A DNA stretch of 64,000 nt from Bin95 sp965220855 (GTDB lineage Bacteria; Pseudomonadota; Alphaproteobacteria; Bin95): NCBI GenBank assembly GCA_965220855.1, contig CBDCQY010000002.1, positions 124,001-188,000 on the forward strand, in the 5' to 3' direction. Shown one piece after another: positions 35,701-43,384 of this stretch (its first letter is position 1; the number at the start of each line of letters is the position of its first letter). The notes under the pieces are model-generated. The model saw only the letters and a program-made list of their open reading frames with translations. It made no database searches and was not told the DNA's origin. Made by a program: the position numbers and the translations under genes.

Positions 35701-36409
35701 TGTCGGAGAAGATCGGCGTGAAGGAGAATTCGTAACCCAGGATGCTGTCCGGCAGGATGCCCGGCCGGATCTCCAGCAGGTGGCTCGCATCCTCGAAACG
35801 CCCCTTGCCGTCATTGCGCCAGAGCGCGTGCGCCGGCGGGCGCTGGCCGCTCCACACGCGCATCCAGTGCCCGAAGACGAGATCGAGATCGCCGTCGCCG
35901 TCATAGTCGCCGGCCGCCAGCGAGGTCGCGTGCCGGTGGCGCGGAATGCCGAAGCGCTCGCCGGCGTCCTCGAAGCCCCCCTGCTCGTTCTGGCGGAAAA
36001 TCTGCACGCCGGCCTTCTGGATCGAGATGAATTCCGCCCGCCCGTCCCGGTCGAGATCGAGGAAATAGCCCCCGCCATCCATCGCGGCCGGGCGGATGCC
36101 CCGATTGTCGGCGAGGCGAAGAAAGCGCTCGCCGTTCCAGCCGAACAGCCTGCCGGTTTCGCCCGCGCCATGGGCGACATAGAGTTCGAGGCGCCCGTCC
36201 CTGTCGATATCGACCAGCGCCAGCCCGCCATCCTCCGTCCGGAAGTAAATGTCCCCGTCGATCGCGTCGTCGGCGGGCGGCGGCACATGGTAGGCAAGGC
36301 CGAGGCGTTCGGTGACATTCACGAAGGCGCCCTCGGCCGCCGCCCCGCCGGCGAGCAGGCAGGCGAGCGCCGCAAGGCGGAAGATCGAGGGAGGATTTGC
36401 CGTCAGCAT
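32780..36409 (-). CDS. Secreted FG-GAP/VCBS repeat - ASPIC/UnbV - vanadium-dependent haloperoxidase fusion
   Basis: A 1209-residue multidomain protein. It has a signal peptide (about residues 1-26), then seven calcium-type DxDxDG repeats of a beta-propeller at about 60-430 (for example DIDRDG 67-72, DYDGDG 168-173, DHDGDG 417-422). An ASPIC/UnbV-like region lies at about 460-525, and a short GHYRFSHWTGEGG stretch like an InlB-type repeat follows. The C-terminal half, from about 610, is a haloperoxidase/PAP2 domain. All vanadate-binding motifs are present: K1000-x6-R1007-P1008, S1108-G1109-H1110, and S1172-R1173-x3-G1177-x-H1179-x3-D1183. It probably acts outside the cytoplasm, oxidising halides or removing phosphate. 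CRTAC1-type propellers are usually separate from peroxidases, so the fusion is notable. No second gene shares the transcript visibly. Confidence 0.9.
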   Translation of the reverse strand: MLTANPPSIFRLAALACLLAGGAAAEGAFVNVTERLGLAYHVPPPADDAIDGDIYFRTEDGGLALVDIDRDGRLELYVAHGAGETGRLFGWNGERFLRLADNRGIRPAAMDGGGYFLDLDRDGRAEFISIQKAGVQIFRQNEQGGFEDAGERFGIPRHRHATSLAAGDYDGDGDLDLVFGHWMRVWSGQRPPAHALWRNDGKGRFEDASHLLEIRPGILPDSILGYEFSFTPIFSDIDGDGDPDLLLAGDFGTSQVLRNEAGAAFRDIGGAVIDDENGMGAAAGDYDRDGDIDWFVTSIYDPDGSSSFGSTGNRLYRNLGDGRFENATGPAGVRDGGWGWGACWADFDNDGHADLFLTNGWPHDLADSGPGDAEREGEFAIDPSRLFMSDGAGGFTERAAELGIRHTGQGRGAICADHDGDGRVDIFIANHAAAPTVYANALDNDNRWLAIALAGGPDNPAGIGARVTVRSASGSQLQEMRLGGSYLSQAPPVLHFGLGADEAASVEVRWPDGQATRLARVALDRRLTIRAPPPEGVMLSVARGQGSGAKRPGEAVAIRAEPARGHYRFSHWTGEGGVRFRDARAPETVAIMPDGPAMAFAHFLPGPAAGVSVARRWIELLLQAIRDDFARPTVHARNLFHLSAAMYDAWAAWSDTARPWRFGEAEAPCGTPPVGGDVRRLREEAVSHAAWRLIRHRFRTSPGALATARNADTLMAALGHDTEARSAAARFGACLGRFYIERGLEDGANEAEDYRSLAYKPVNESLWPEEPGNPTMEHPDRWQPLALTESVDQAGFSVGEEPPFVTPEWGRVTPFALAPEDRRVRERDGASFTVYDDPGPPPGLRGPFPADYRWGFGLVVRWSAQLSPDDGVQLDIAPSGIGNLGALPRAFRDYPEFYRDGALGPGHAVNPATGRPYRPQLAARGDYARVLAEFWADGPESETPPGHWFLILNAVRDHALFEPRFAGRGPALDPLEWDAKAYFALGGALHDAAIAAWSIKGWYDYVRPISALRVMAERGQSSDPALPSFSADGIALEEGLIELIQAGDSLAGEYGDHVGKIKLRAWRGPQFVRDPDRDVAGVGWILAENWWPYQRPSFVTPPFAGYVSGHSTFSRAAAEVLTALTGDAFFPGGMSDFRIPADDFLTFERGPSRPMVLQWATYRDAADQCSLSRIWGGIHPPADDIPGRLIGERIGRNAFRLAASLFSPD

Positions 36410-36511
36410 GCGCCGGCGGTAAGCCGCCCTGTCTCCCGGCAGTCATTCACCTTGCCGGCTTTATCGAGTGCCGCCCCGATCATTGCGGTAACGTCACCTT
36501 TCCGTTGACAC

Positions 36512-37147
36512 TCAACAAGGTTCGACGCTCAACTCCATGGTGCGTGAGAGGCAGAAGTCCAGATCGTCCGCATGGTAGGAGCGCACCTCCATTTCCACAT
36601 TGGCGCTCTCGCCGTCCCGCTCGCAGGACGCCTCGAAACGGCAACCGGGAGACTCGTGTTCGAACTCCCCGGCCGGCAACACCGAGACCGTCGTCAAGTC
36701 GCAGTAATCGTTCGCGGCGCTCGCCTCGAATCCCGTCCGGCATCTGGCTTCCGTGACGAAGGTAGACTTGTCGCAAATCGAATCGTTGATGTTGCAACAA
36801 TAGATGTCCGCAATCGTGTTGGAGGTCGGAAACACCGTTGTGTTTGTGGGCGTCGCTGCGGTCAGGGTCACTCTCTTGGCCGCGCTGCTTTCGTTTTCCA
36901 TGGTATACAGCAGTTCGACGGTCGCATAGTCGGTGCAGACATTCGTGACCGTCACAGTATGAGTTGTAGGCGGCGTGACCTCGCCGCCATTGAGAGTCTG
37001 CGCGACCGACAAGCAGCCAGCATTATCGTGGTGCGTCGCATTGGGGCATTGGGACGAATCTAGCGCCACGGCCGGATACGCCGCCAGTAGGCCCGCCAGC
37101 GCCGTCGTCGCGATGCGCGTCATTGCGCGCGCGATTGCAAATGTCAT
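36512..37147 (-). CDS. Secreted cysteine-rich protein of unknown function
   Basis: A 211-residue protein with a Sec signal peptide (MTFAIARAMTRIATTALAGL ... AYPAVA, cut near residue 28). The mature part holds 12 cysteines, including a CC pair (IYCCN), and is rich in Thr, Asn and Ser: an even number that would suit six disulfides in the periplasm or outside the cell. There is a beta-rich, Ig- or fimbria-like feel (THTVTVTNVC, TVELLYTMENES) but no family I recognise. GC content is lower than that of its neighbours. The ATG at 37147 has AGGGGG 7 bases upstream. It is divergent from the TolC-type exporter operon and could be its cargo or partner (inference). Confidence 0.72.
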   Translation of the reverse strand: MTFAIARAMTRIATTALAGLLAAYPAVALDSSQCPNATHHDNAGCLSVAQTLNGGEVTPPTTHTVTVTNVCTDYATVELLYTMENESSAAKRVTLTAATPTNTTVFPTSNTIADIYCCNINDSICDKSTFVTEARCRTGFEASAANDYCDLTTVSVLPAGEFEHESPGCRFEASCERDGESANVEMEVRSYHADDLDFCLSRTMELSVEPC

Positions 37148-37196
37148 GATTGCCCCCTTCACGGCTGTTGAATCGGCCTTTCCCATGAACACGATG

Positions 37197-37225
37197 ATGC
37201 CAGCAATCGCCGGACGCGATGTCAA
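37197..37225 (-). promoter_or_regulatory. Possible promoter of the cysteine-rich protein gene
   Basis: On the minus strand a perfect TTGACA (37225-37220) is followed 17 bases later by TGGCAT (37202-37197), a weak -10, about 50 bases ahead of the start codon. It lies in the divergent gap shared with the TolC-type gene. Confidence 0.35.
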
Positions 37226-37354
37226 GCGCTCATGCGCCCTTATGCCGGTCGCACGGGATTTGCGCGTCGCTCGCGCCGTAGCGCGCCAAGGTCTCGCGTC
37301 GGCGCGCGCATCGGTGCTAGGCTGGCCGGAGGCGGGGTTGAGAGACATGAGGGG

Positions 37355-38752
37355 ATGCGGAACGCCGGCGCGCTGATTCTGGGCTTGATGCTGGGCGCGG
37401 TCGCCGCGCCGGCTGCTGGGCAGACGTCGCCCGACTCCGGTCCGGCGGAGATGGTGCTGACGCTGGACGAGACGATTCGGCTGGCGCTGCAGAACAGCCG
37501 CGCCCTCGTCGGCGCGCGGCTGTCGCGGGCCGAGCAGAAATTCTCGCTCGACATCGCCGAGGACCGCTACCGGCCGCAAGCCAGCATCAGCGCCTCCGCC
37601 AACGCCGCCAACCATGGCGACGAGACCGCCGAGGCCTCTTTCGGCCCCACCCTCAGGGTTCCGACCGGCGGCAATTTCAGCTTGAGCCTGGACAAGCCGC
37701 TCGCCGGCGAGCGGGACCGGTCGAGCGCCTACCGGCTGAGCTTCTCGCAACCGCTGCTGCGGGGCTTCGGCCCCGATATCGACACCGCGCCGCTGCGCAA
37801 GGCGCGGATGCAGGAGCGCATCAACGCCAGCTCCTATCGCAACCGCATCGCCGGCGTGGTGATCTCGGTCATCGGCGCCTACCGGTCGGTCGTCCGGGCG
37901 CAGCGCGCCATCACGATCAGTCGCGGCTCGCTGGAGCGCGCCGCGCGGCAGCTGGAGATCAACCGGGCGCTGATTCGCGCCGGGCGCCTGGCGGCGCGAG
38001 AAATCGTGCAGAGCGAGGCGGAGGTCGCCAACCGCGAACTGTCGCTGATCGAAACCGAGAACAGCCTGCAATCGGCCAGATCCTCCCTCATCAACATTCT
38101 CGACATCGACACGCCGACCCGCATCCGCCTGGAGGAGGCGCTCGACGTGGAGCCGCTGCGCCCCGATCTGGAGGAGAGCATCGAGACGGCCTTCGCGCGG
38201 CGCACCGACCATCTGCAGGCGGTGCTCGGCGTCGATCGCGCCCGGATCGACCTCGGCGTCGCGCGGAACGCCCGGCTCTGGGACCTCCGGCTGAACGCCG
38301 GCATGTCGGGCCGCAGCGACGAGGCGCAGATCGACTATCGCGCCGGCCTGAACCTGACCATCCCGCTCACCGACCGGTCGCCCGACCTCGGCCTGCTGCG
38401 GGCGCAGAACGATCTGCGCCGCGCCGAGATGGCGCTCCAGGAGTCGCGCCAGGCGATTCGGATCGAGGTGCGCCAGGCGGTGCACGATGTCGAGGTGGGG
38501 CTGAGGAAGATCGAGCTGGCCCGAAAGTCCCGCGAGCTCGCGGAGCAGAAGCTCGACATCGAGCAGAAGAAGCTGGCCCAGGGGCTGACCTCGACATTCC
38601 GGCTCACACAGGTGGAAGACGATCTCGTTCGGGCGCAGAATGGTGAACTGGACTCCATTCTGTCCTATCTTAACGCCCTGACCTCGCTGGACAGGACGCT
38701 TGGCACCACGCTCGACCGCTGGGGCGTCGATGTCGAGAGGAGCGGGCAGTGA
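37355..38752 (+). CDS. TolC-family outer membrane efflux protein
   Basis: A 465-residue outer-membrane channel subunit. A signal peptide (MRNAGALILGLMLGAVAAPAAG) is followed by two OEP repeats rich in coiled-coil helix (LTLDETIRLALQNSRALVGARLSRAEQ; later RAEMALQESRQAIRIEVRQAVHDVEVGLRKIEL). The conserved PLTDRSP-like turn (IPLTDRSPDLG) marks the second repeat. As a trimer it would form the exit duct for the tripartite pump encoded by the next three genes. Its stop overlaps the adaptor gene start by 4 bases (GTGA), indicating an operon. Confidence 0.88.
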   Translation: MRNAGALILGLMLGAVAAPAAGQTSPDSGPAEMVLTLDETIRLALQNSRALVGARLSRAEQKFSLDIAEDRYRPQASISASANAANHGDETAEASFGPTLRVPTGGNFSLSLDKPLAGERDRSSAYRLSFSQPLLRGFGPDIDTAPLRKARMQERINASSYRNRIAGVVISVIGAYRSVVRAQRAITISRGSLERAARQLEINRALIRAGRLAAREIVQSEAEVANRELSLIETENSLQSARSSLINILDIDTPTRIRLEEALDVEPLRPDLEESIETAFARRTDHLQAVLGVDRARIDLGVARNARLWDLRLNAGMSGRSDEAQIDYRAGLNLTIPLTDRSPDLGLLRAQNDLRRAEMALQESRQAIRIEVRQAVHDVEVGLRKIELARKSRELAEQKLDIEQKKLAQGLTSTFRLTQVEDDLVRAQNGELDSILSYLNALTSLDRTLGTTLDRWGVDVERSGQ

Positions 38753-40524
38753 CCGACGCAGACGCGCCTTTCGACCGCAATATCCTCGACAACCTCCTGG
38801 ACGGGGTGGTGATCGTCGGGCTGGACGGCGTGCTGCGCACCGTCAATCCGGCGGCCGCCGCCATGTTCGGGCTGGAGCCGGAAGCCGTCGCCGGCAGGAC
38901 CTTCGTCGAGGTCTTCATCGCCATCGAGGGCTTCGACGAATTCACCCAGACGGTGCTGGACGCGGTCGCCGACCGCACCGAGGAGGGCCGGCGGGTCATC
39001 GGCGTGCGGCTCGGCGACGAGGACCGGTCGCTCACCGTGACCATCTCCTACATGGAAGCTCCCGACGGCGCCGCCAGCGTCATCGTGGTGCTGAGCGACA
39101 TCACCGAGATTCGCGAGCTGCGCGAGAGCCAGCTGCGCATGGCCCAGGCGATCGAGGAGCAGAACGCCGAACTGCAGCAGGCCTATCGCGACGTCGAGAA
39201 GACCAATGAGGAGCTGACCTCGACCCTGAAGAAAGTGCAGCTCGCGCGCGTGCTGGCGACGGTGGTGGTGATCGTGCTGTTTCTCGGCGTCGGCGGCTGG
39301 GGCTGGGGCGTATCGGGCCTCTTCGACGATTCGGACGATCCCGACCCCCTGCCGGTGGCGGAGGCCGGCGTTCCCGGCGAAGTGCGCACCGTGACGGTGC
39401 GTCCGCGCGCGTTCGACGCCACCGTTTCGCTGATCGGCCGTCTGGCGCCCTGGCGCCAGGTGCAGGTGGTCGCGCCCATCGCCGGCCATGTGCGCGAGGT
39501 GCTGTTCGACTATGGGCAGCAGGTCGCCGAGGGGGACCGGCTGGTGACGCTCGACACGGCGGCGCTCCGGCTCGAATATCAGCAAAGCGAGGTCGATTAT
39601 CGGAAGGCCCAGAACGCGCTCCGCGATATCGACAATTGGGAGAACGGCGCCGAGGTGTCCAATGCGCTGCGCTCCTACACCAAGGCCAAGATGGCGCTCG
39701 ACCAGCAGGACCACAAGCTCAGGACCTCCGCCTTTCTGCTGAAGGAGGGTCTGATCTCGGTCGAGGAGCACGAGGATCTGAAGCTCCGGCACGAGAACCA
39801 GCTGCTCGACTTCGAGGCCATCGAGCAGGATCTGGCGGCGGCTCGCGCCAGGGGCGGCGCCGAGGCGCGGCGGGTGGCGCAGCTGGAGTACGACAAGGCG
39901 GAGAACCGGTTCCGGACCCTGGAGCGCCAGCTGAAGATCGACAAGGTGACGGCGCCGATCGGCGGCGTCGCCCGGCCGCCGGGCCGCCTCGCCGCCGGGC
40001 TGGCCCCCGGCCAGGAGCTCAAGCAGGGCGACGCGCTGCTGCGGATCGCCGACTTCACCCGCATGTCGGTGGAGGCCCAGGTCGATGAGGTGGAGGTCTC
40101 GACCATCCAGGTCGGCCAGCCGGTGACCGTCACCGGCGACGCCTTTCCCGGCTTGCAGATTCCCGGCGCGATCAGCCAGGTCTCCGCCCAGGCGGTCAAG
40201 GCGTCCGGCCGGGGGCCGGCGCGCTTTGCGATCGTCGCCACGCTCGAACCGCTCGAGGACGAGCACAAGCGGCTGGTGCGCGCCGGCATGTCGGCGCGGA
40301 TGCGCATCGTGACCTACAGCAATCCCTCCGCCCTGATGGTGCCGCTCGACGCCGTGGAGGGCGGCGGCGATGGCAAGGCGTGGCTCCGCGTGCGCGACGC
40401 CGCCACCGGCGAGATCGAGGAGCGGGAGGTCCGGGTCGGGCTGACCACGCAGCGCTCCGTGGAGGTGACCGGCGGCCTCGAAAGCGGCGCCGAGGTGGTG
40501 CTGCCGTCGTCGGCGGACGGATAG
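38749..40524 (+). CDS. PAS domain-fused HlyD/MacA-type periplasmic adaptor
   Basis: A 591-residue membrane-fusion protein with an unusual N-terminus. Residues about 10-120 form a PAS domain (ILDNLLDGVVIVGLDG, then NPAAAAMFGLEPEAVAGRTF, ending VVLSDITEIRELRESQ as in sensor kinases). A coiled coil spans about 122-165, and one transmembrane helix about 167-187 (LARVLATVVVIVLFLGVGG). The remainder is a standard adaptor: a lipoyl half (VQVVAPIAGHVREVLFDYGQQVAEGDRLVTLD), a long alpha-hairpin with heptads, the second lipoyl half (KVTAPIGGVARPPG), and beta-barrel domains. The PAS would face the cytoplasm and might sense a ligand or redox state and gate the pump. It overlaps the TolC gene by 4 bases; the ATPase gene follows 7 bases later. 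GTG start. Confidence 0.9.
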   Translation: MTDADAPFDRNILDNLLDGVVIVGLDGVLRTVNPAAAAMFGLEPEAVAGRTFVEVFIAIEGFDEFTQTVLDAVADRTEEGRRVIGVRLGDEDRSLTVTISYMEAPDGAASVIVVLSDITEIRELRESQLRMAQAIEEQNAELQQAYRDVEKTNEELTSTLKKVQLARVLATVVVIVLFLGVGGWGWGVSGLFDDSDDPDPLPVAEAGVPGEVRTVTVRPRAFDATVSLIGRLAPWRQVQVVAPIAGHVREVLFDYGQQVAEGDRLVTLDTAALRLEYQQSEVDYRKAQNALRDIDNWENGAEVSNALRSYTKAKMALDQQDHKLRTSAFLLKEGLISVEEHEDLKLRHENQLLDFEAIEQDLAAARARGGAEARRVAQLEYDKAENRFRTLERQLKIDKVTAPIGGVARPPGRLAAGLAPGQELKQGDALLRIADFTRMSVEAQVDEVEVSTIQVGQPVTVTGDAFPGLQIPGAISQVSAQAVKASGRGPARFAIVATLEPLEDEHKRLVRAGMSARMRIVTYSNPSALMVPLDAVEGGGDGKAWLRVRDAATGEIEEREVRVGLTTQRSVEVTGGLESGAEVVLPSSADG

Positions 40525-40531
40525 GCGGGCC

Positions 40532-41215
40532 ATGCTGCAACTGGTCGGTATCGAGAAGTCCTTCATGCTGGGCTCGGTGGAGATCAAGGTCCTGCGGGGC
40601 GTCGATCTCGAAGTGGCGGAAGGCGACTTCCTGTCGATCATGGGGCCGTCCGGCAGCGGCAAGTCCACGCTGATGAACATTATCGGGCTGCTCGGCCGCC
40701 CGACCGCCGGCGCCTATCTGCTGCATGGCAGCGATGTGTGGTCGATGAACGACGATCAGCTGTCGGCCTTTCGCAACCGCCAGATCGGCTTCGTGTTCCA
40801 GTCCTTCAACCTGATGCCCTATCTGACGGCGCTGGAGAATGTCGGCCTGTCGCTGGTCTATCGGGGCGTCGGCGCCCGCGAGGCGAAGCGCCGGTCGATG
40901 GCCATGCTGGAAAAGGTCGGCATGGGAGACCGGACCGACCATCTGCCGGGCCAGCTATCGGGCGGCCAGAAGCAGCGGGTGGCGATCGCGCGGGCGTTGG
41001 TGGGGGAGCCGGCGGTGATTCTCGCCGACGAGCCGACCGGCGCGCTCGACACCGCCACGGCGGGCGAGGTGATGGAGCTGCTGATCCGGCTGAATGAGGA
41101 AGAGCGCATCACCATCGTCATCATCACGCACGATTCGGATGTGGCGGCGCAATGCCGGCGCCGGACGCGCATCAATGACGGCATGCTGGTCGAACCGCCG
41201 CCGCGCGCGGCCTGA
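40532..41215 (+). CDS. MacB/LolD-type ABC transporter ATP-binding protein
   Basis: A 227-residue stand-alone ATPase of the MacB/LolD family: Walker A GPSGSGKST, Q-loop VFQSFNLMPYLTALENV, signature LSGGQKQRVAIARAL, Walker B ILADEPTGALD and switch ITHDSD. These mechanotransmission ABC pumps use cytoplasmic ATP to drive periplasmic work, usually export of peptides, lipoproteins or siderophores, through adaptor and TolC. It sits between the PAS-adaptor gene and the permease gene. Confidence 0.93.
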   Translation: MLQLVGIEKSFMLGSVEIKVLRGVDLEVAEGDFLSIMGPSGSGKSTLMNIIGLLGRPTAGAYLLHGSDVWSMNDDQLSAFRNRQIGFVFQSFNLMPYLTALENVGLSLVYRGVGAREAKRRSMAMLEKVGMGDRTDHLPGQLSGGQKQRVAIARALVGEPAVILADEPTGALDTATAGEVMELLIRLNEEERITIVIITHDSDVAAQCRRRTRINDGMLVEPPPRAA

Positions 41216-41233
41216 GGCGGGGCGGGCGGCGAG

Positions 41234-42436
41234 ATGCGCAAGGCGGTCGCGATCCTGGCGAGCAACGCCGGCGAGGCCTTTCGCAGCCTGTCGCGCGCCC
41301 GGCTGCGCACCGCGCTGGCGCTGATCGGCATCGTCATCGGCATCGGCTCGGTCATCACCATGATCTCGCTGGGCGAAATCGCGCGGGCCAAGGCGCGGGC
41401 GGAATTCGAGGCGCTCGGCACCGACATCCTGACCATCAGGAAGGACGATTCCGCCAGCCGCAGCGTGAAGATTCCGCTCGCCGACGCGGTCCGGCTCGCC
41501 GACGCCCTGCCGGAGATCGCCGAGGCCGCGCCGCGCATCCGGGCGCAGGGCAGCTTCGTCCATGCCGGCCGGCGCGCCGGCAGCGGCGCCATCCAGGGCG
41601 TCACCGAGTCCTTCGCGCGGATCAACAAGCTCGAACTCGAGGACGGGCGCTTCGTCTCCGACCTCGATGTCCGGCGATATTTCTGCGTCGTCGGCGCGAA
41701 GGTGGCGCGCGCCATGCGGCGCGCCGGGGCGGGCCGCATCGTCGGCGAGACGCTCGTCACCAAGGATCGGGTGTTCACGATCGTCGGCGTGCTGCGCCAT
41801 GTGCCGGAAAACTACGCCCTGCCGTTCCAGGTGGACGCCAATCCGTCGATCTTCATCCCGATCACCACCGCCGCGCGCCTGCAGGCGAACGCCGAGATCA
41901 GCCTCATCATCGCCCGCGCCCGGACCGACCTGCATTACTCCCAGGCCGCGCGCGCGGTGCAGGACTGGTTCCGCGAGCGCGCGCCGAAGCTGAAGCTGGA
42001 GGTCGTCAGCGCCAAGCAGCTGATCGAGCAGATGGAATCGCAGATGCAGCTGATGACGCTGCTGCTGGCCGCGATCGGCAGCGTGTCGCTGATCGTCGGC
42101 GGCATCGGCGTGATGAATGTGATGCTGGTTTCGGTGGCGGAACGGCGGCGCGAGATCGGCATCCGCCGGGCGCTCGGCGCGCGCCGCCGGGATATCCAGA
42201 ACCAGTTTCTGGTGGAGTGCATCATCCTGTCGATCGCCGGCGGCGTATTCGGCATTCTGGCCGGAACGGGCGCCACCTGGGCGATCTGCAGCTTCACGGA
42301 ATGGGACTTCTTCGTCTCGACCACCGCCGCGATCAGCGGCATCGCCGTGGCTTCGGCGGTCGGCATCCTGTTCGGCTTCCAGCCCGCCTATCAGGCCGCG
42401 CGGCTGGACCCGATCGTCGCCCTGCAGGCCGAATAG
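41234..42436 (+). CDS. MacB-family ABC transporter permease
   Basis: A 400-residue MacB-type permease. The N-terminal helix (TALALIGIVIGIGSVITMISLG) follows the LRTALALIGIVIGI signature. A large periplasmic domain (about residues 45-270) precedes three C-terminal helices beginning with LLAAIGSVSLIVGGIGVMNVMLVSV. The coupling-helix motif ERRREIGIRRALGARRRDIQNQFLVE contacts the ATPase, and the end reads DPIVALQAE. The gene is split from its ATPase, unlike fused MacB of enterobacteria. It ends 4 bases before a convergent hypothetical gene. Substrate unknown. Confidence 0.93.
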   Translation: MRKAVAILASNAGEAFRSLSRARLRTALALIGIVIGIGSVITMISLGEIARAKARAEFEALGTDILTIRKDDSASRSVKIPLADAVRLADALPEIAEAAPRIRAQGSFVHAGRRAGSGAIQGVTESFARINKLELEDGRFVSDLDVRRYFCVVGAKVARAMRRAGAGRIVGETLVTKDRVFTIVGVLRHVPENYALPFQVDANPSIFIPITTAARLQANAEISLIIARARTDLHYSQAARAVQDWFRERAPKLKLEVVSAKQLIEQMESQMQLMTLLLAAIGSVSLIVGGIGVMNVMLVSVAERRREIGIRRALGARRRDIQNQFLVECIILSIAGGVFGILAGTGATWAICSFTEWDFFVSTTAAISGIAVASAVGILFGFQPAYQAARLDPIVALQAE

Positions 42437-42440
42437 CGCC

Positions 42441-43349
42441 TCACGGTTCGCTGGCCTCGACGGCGTAGCGGATGAAATCGTCGAAATCGCCATCGACCGC
42501 CGCCGCGAACCGCCCGCCGAACGCCGCGCCCTCGCGGCCCTCCCGGCGCGCCGTTCGGAACCAGTCGGCCGTGAAGCGGCGGTCGGCGCGCCTCAGGCAG
42601 GCCCACAATCCGGCATAGAGCTTCCGGCCCCGCCTGAGGCGCGAGGCGACCGCCAGCGCGTTGAAGGCCATCTGGGGATAGTGCGGCAGCAGGCGGTGCA
42701 GCTGCATCGTCTCCTCGAAGAACGCCTCCTCGTCGGCCACCGCGCGTTCCCGGGGCGCGGTCGCGTTCCACTGCACGCCGATCCGGTTGTCCAGCACCAG
42801 CGCCTTCAGCAGGCAGAACATGGCGCGGCTGCGGTCGCTCTCGGCCTGCCGGAAGCCTCGGTCCGCCATGGCCCGCACCAGGTCGGTCAGCCGGGTCCAG
42901 TCCTCCGGGGCCGGGCGTTCGAAGCCGACATCGCGCGCCGCCAGCAGGGTGAGCTGGTAGAAATAGCAGCAGAGCGCGGCGTCCCATTGCTCGCGGCTGT
43001 GGTGCGGCGCTTGCGGGTCGATCCGGCGCGCCTCCAGCCAGTCGCGCTCGCAGGCGCGCCGGAAGGACAGCCGGTTGACCTCGTAATTGCGCGTCTCGAT
43101 GTTAGCGCGCATCTGCCAGATCTGCTGGCTGGCGGCTTCCGAGACCGGAACATGGAAGTCCGTGTCGTGGCTCTGGAGCACATTCAGCAGGCTCATGCTT
43201 TCGCGAATCGCGGCCTGCGGCTCGCGCGGCGGGTTGGTCAGCCAGTTGCGCAGCGTGCCTTCGCTGCGCTCGGTGGCGGCGATGAATCTGGCCGTCGGCA
43301 CCCGCCGGGCGACCTTGCCGAGGCTCAGAATTTCGCTGACCAGAAACAT
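42441..43349 (-). CDS. Hypothetical protein, 302 residues
   Basis: I recognise no family. The protein is predominantly helical and cytoplasmic, without a signal peptide or membrane segment. It opens MFLVSEILSLGKVARRVPTARFIAATERSEGTLRNWLTNPP, where ERSEGTLRNWL resembles a short DNA-binding-like helix pair (tentative). Repeats of Trp/Arg helices follow (EDWTRLTDLVRAMADRGFRQAESDRSRAMFCLLKAL). The C-terminus is FDDFIRYAVEASEP. It is convergent with the exporter permease and probably not part of that unit. It ends upstream of the M32 carboxypeptidase gene on the same strand, with which it may be cotranscribed. Confidence 0.65.
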   Translation of the reverse strand: MFLVSEILSLGKVARRVPTARFIAATERSEGTLRNWLTNPPREPQAAIRESMSLLNVLQSHDTDFHVPVSEAASQQIWQMRANIETRNYEVNRLSFRRACERDWLEARRIDPQAPHHSREQWDAALCCYFYQLTLLAARDVGFERPAPEDWTRLTDLVRAMADRGFRQAESDRSRAMFCLLKALVLDNRIGVQWNATAPRERAVADEEAFFEETMQLHRLLPHYPQMAFNALAVASRLRRGRKLYAGLWACLRRADRRFTADWFRTARREGREGAAFGGRFAAAVDGDFDDFIRYAVEASEP

Positions 43350-43384
43350 GGGGTGCGCGGAGGGCCGATCCTGGCGGCCGGGCG

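Noticed and set aside
32873..36508. A 1211-codon plus-strand frame antisense to the haloperoxidase fusion
   Set aside because: Its translation has no recognisable domain and mirrors third-position GC of the real gene, which carries intact motifs.
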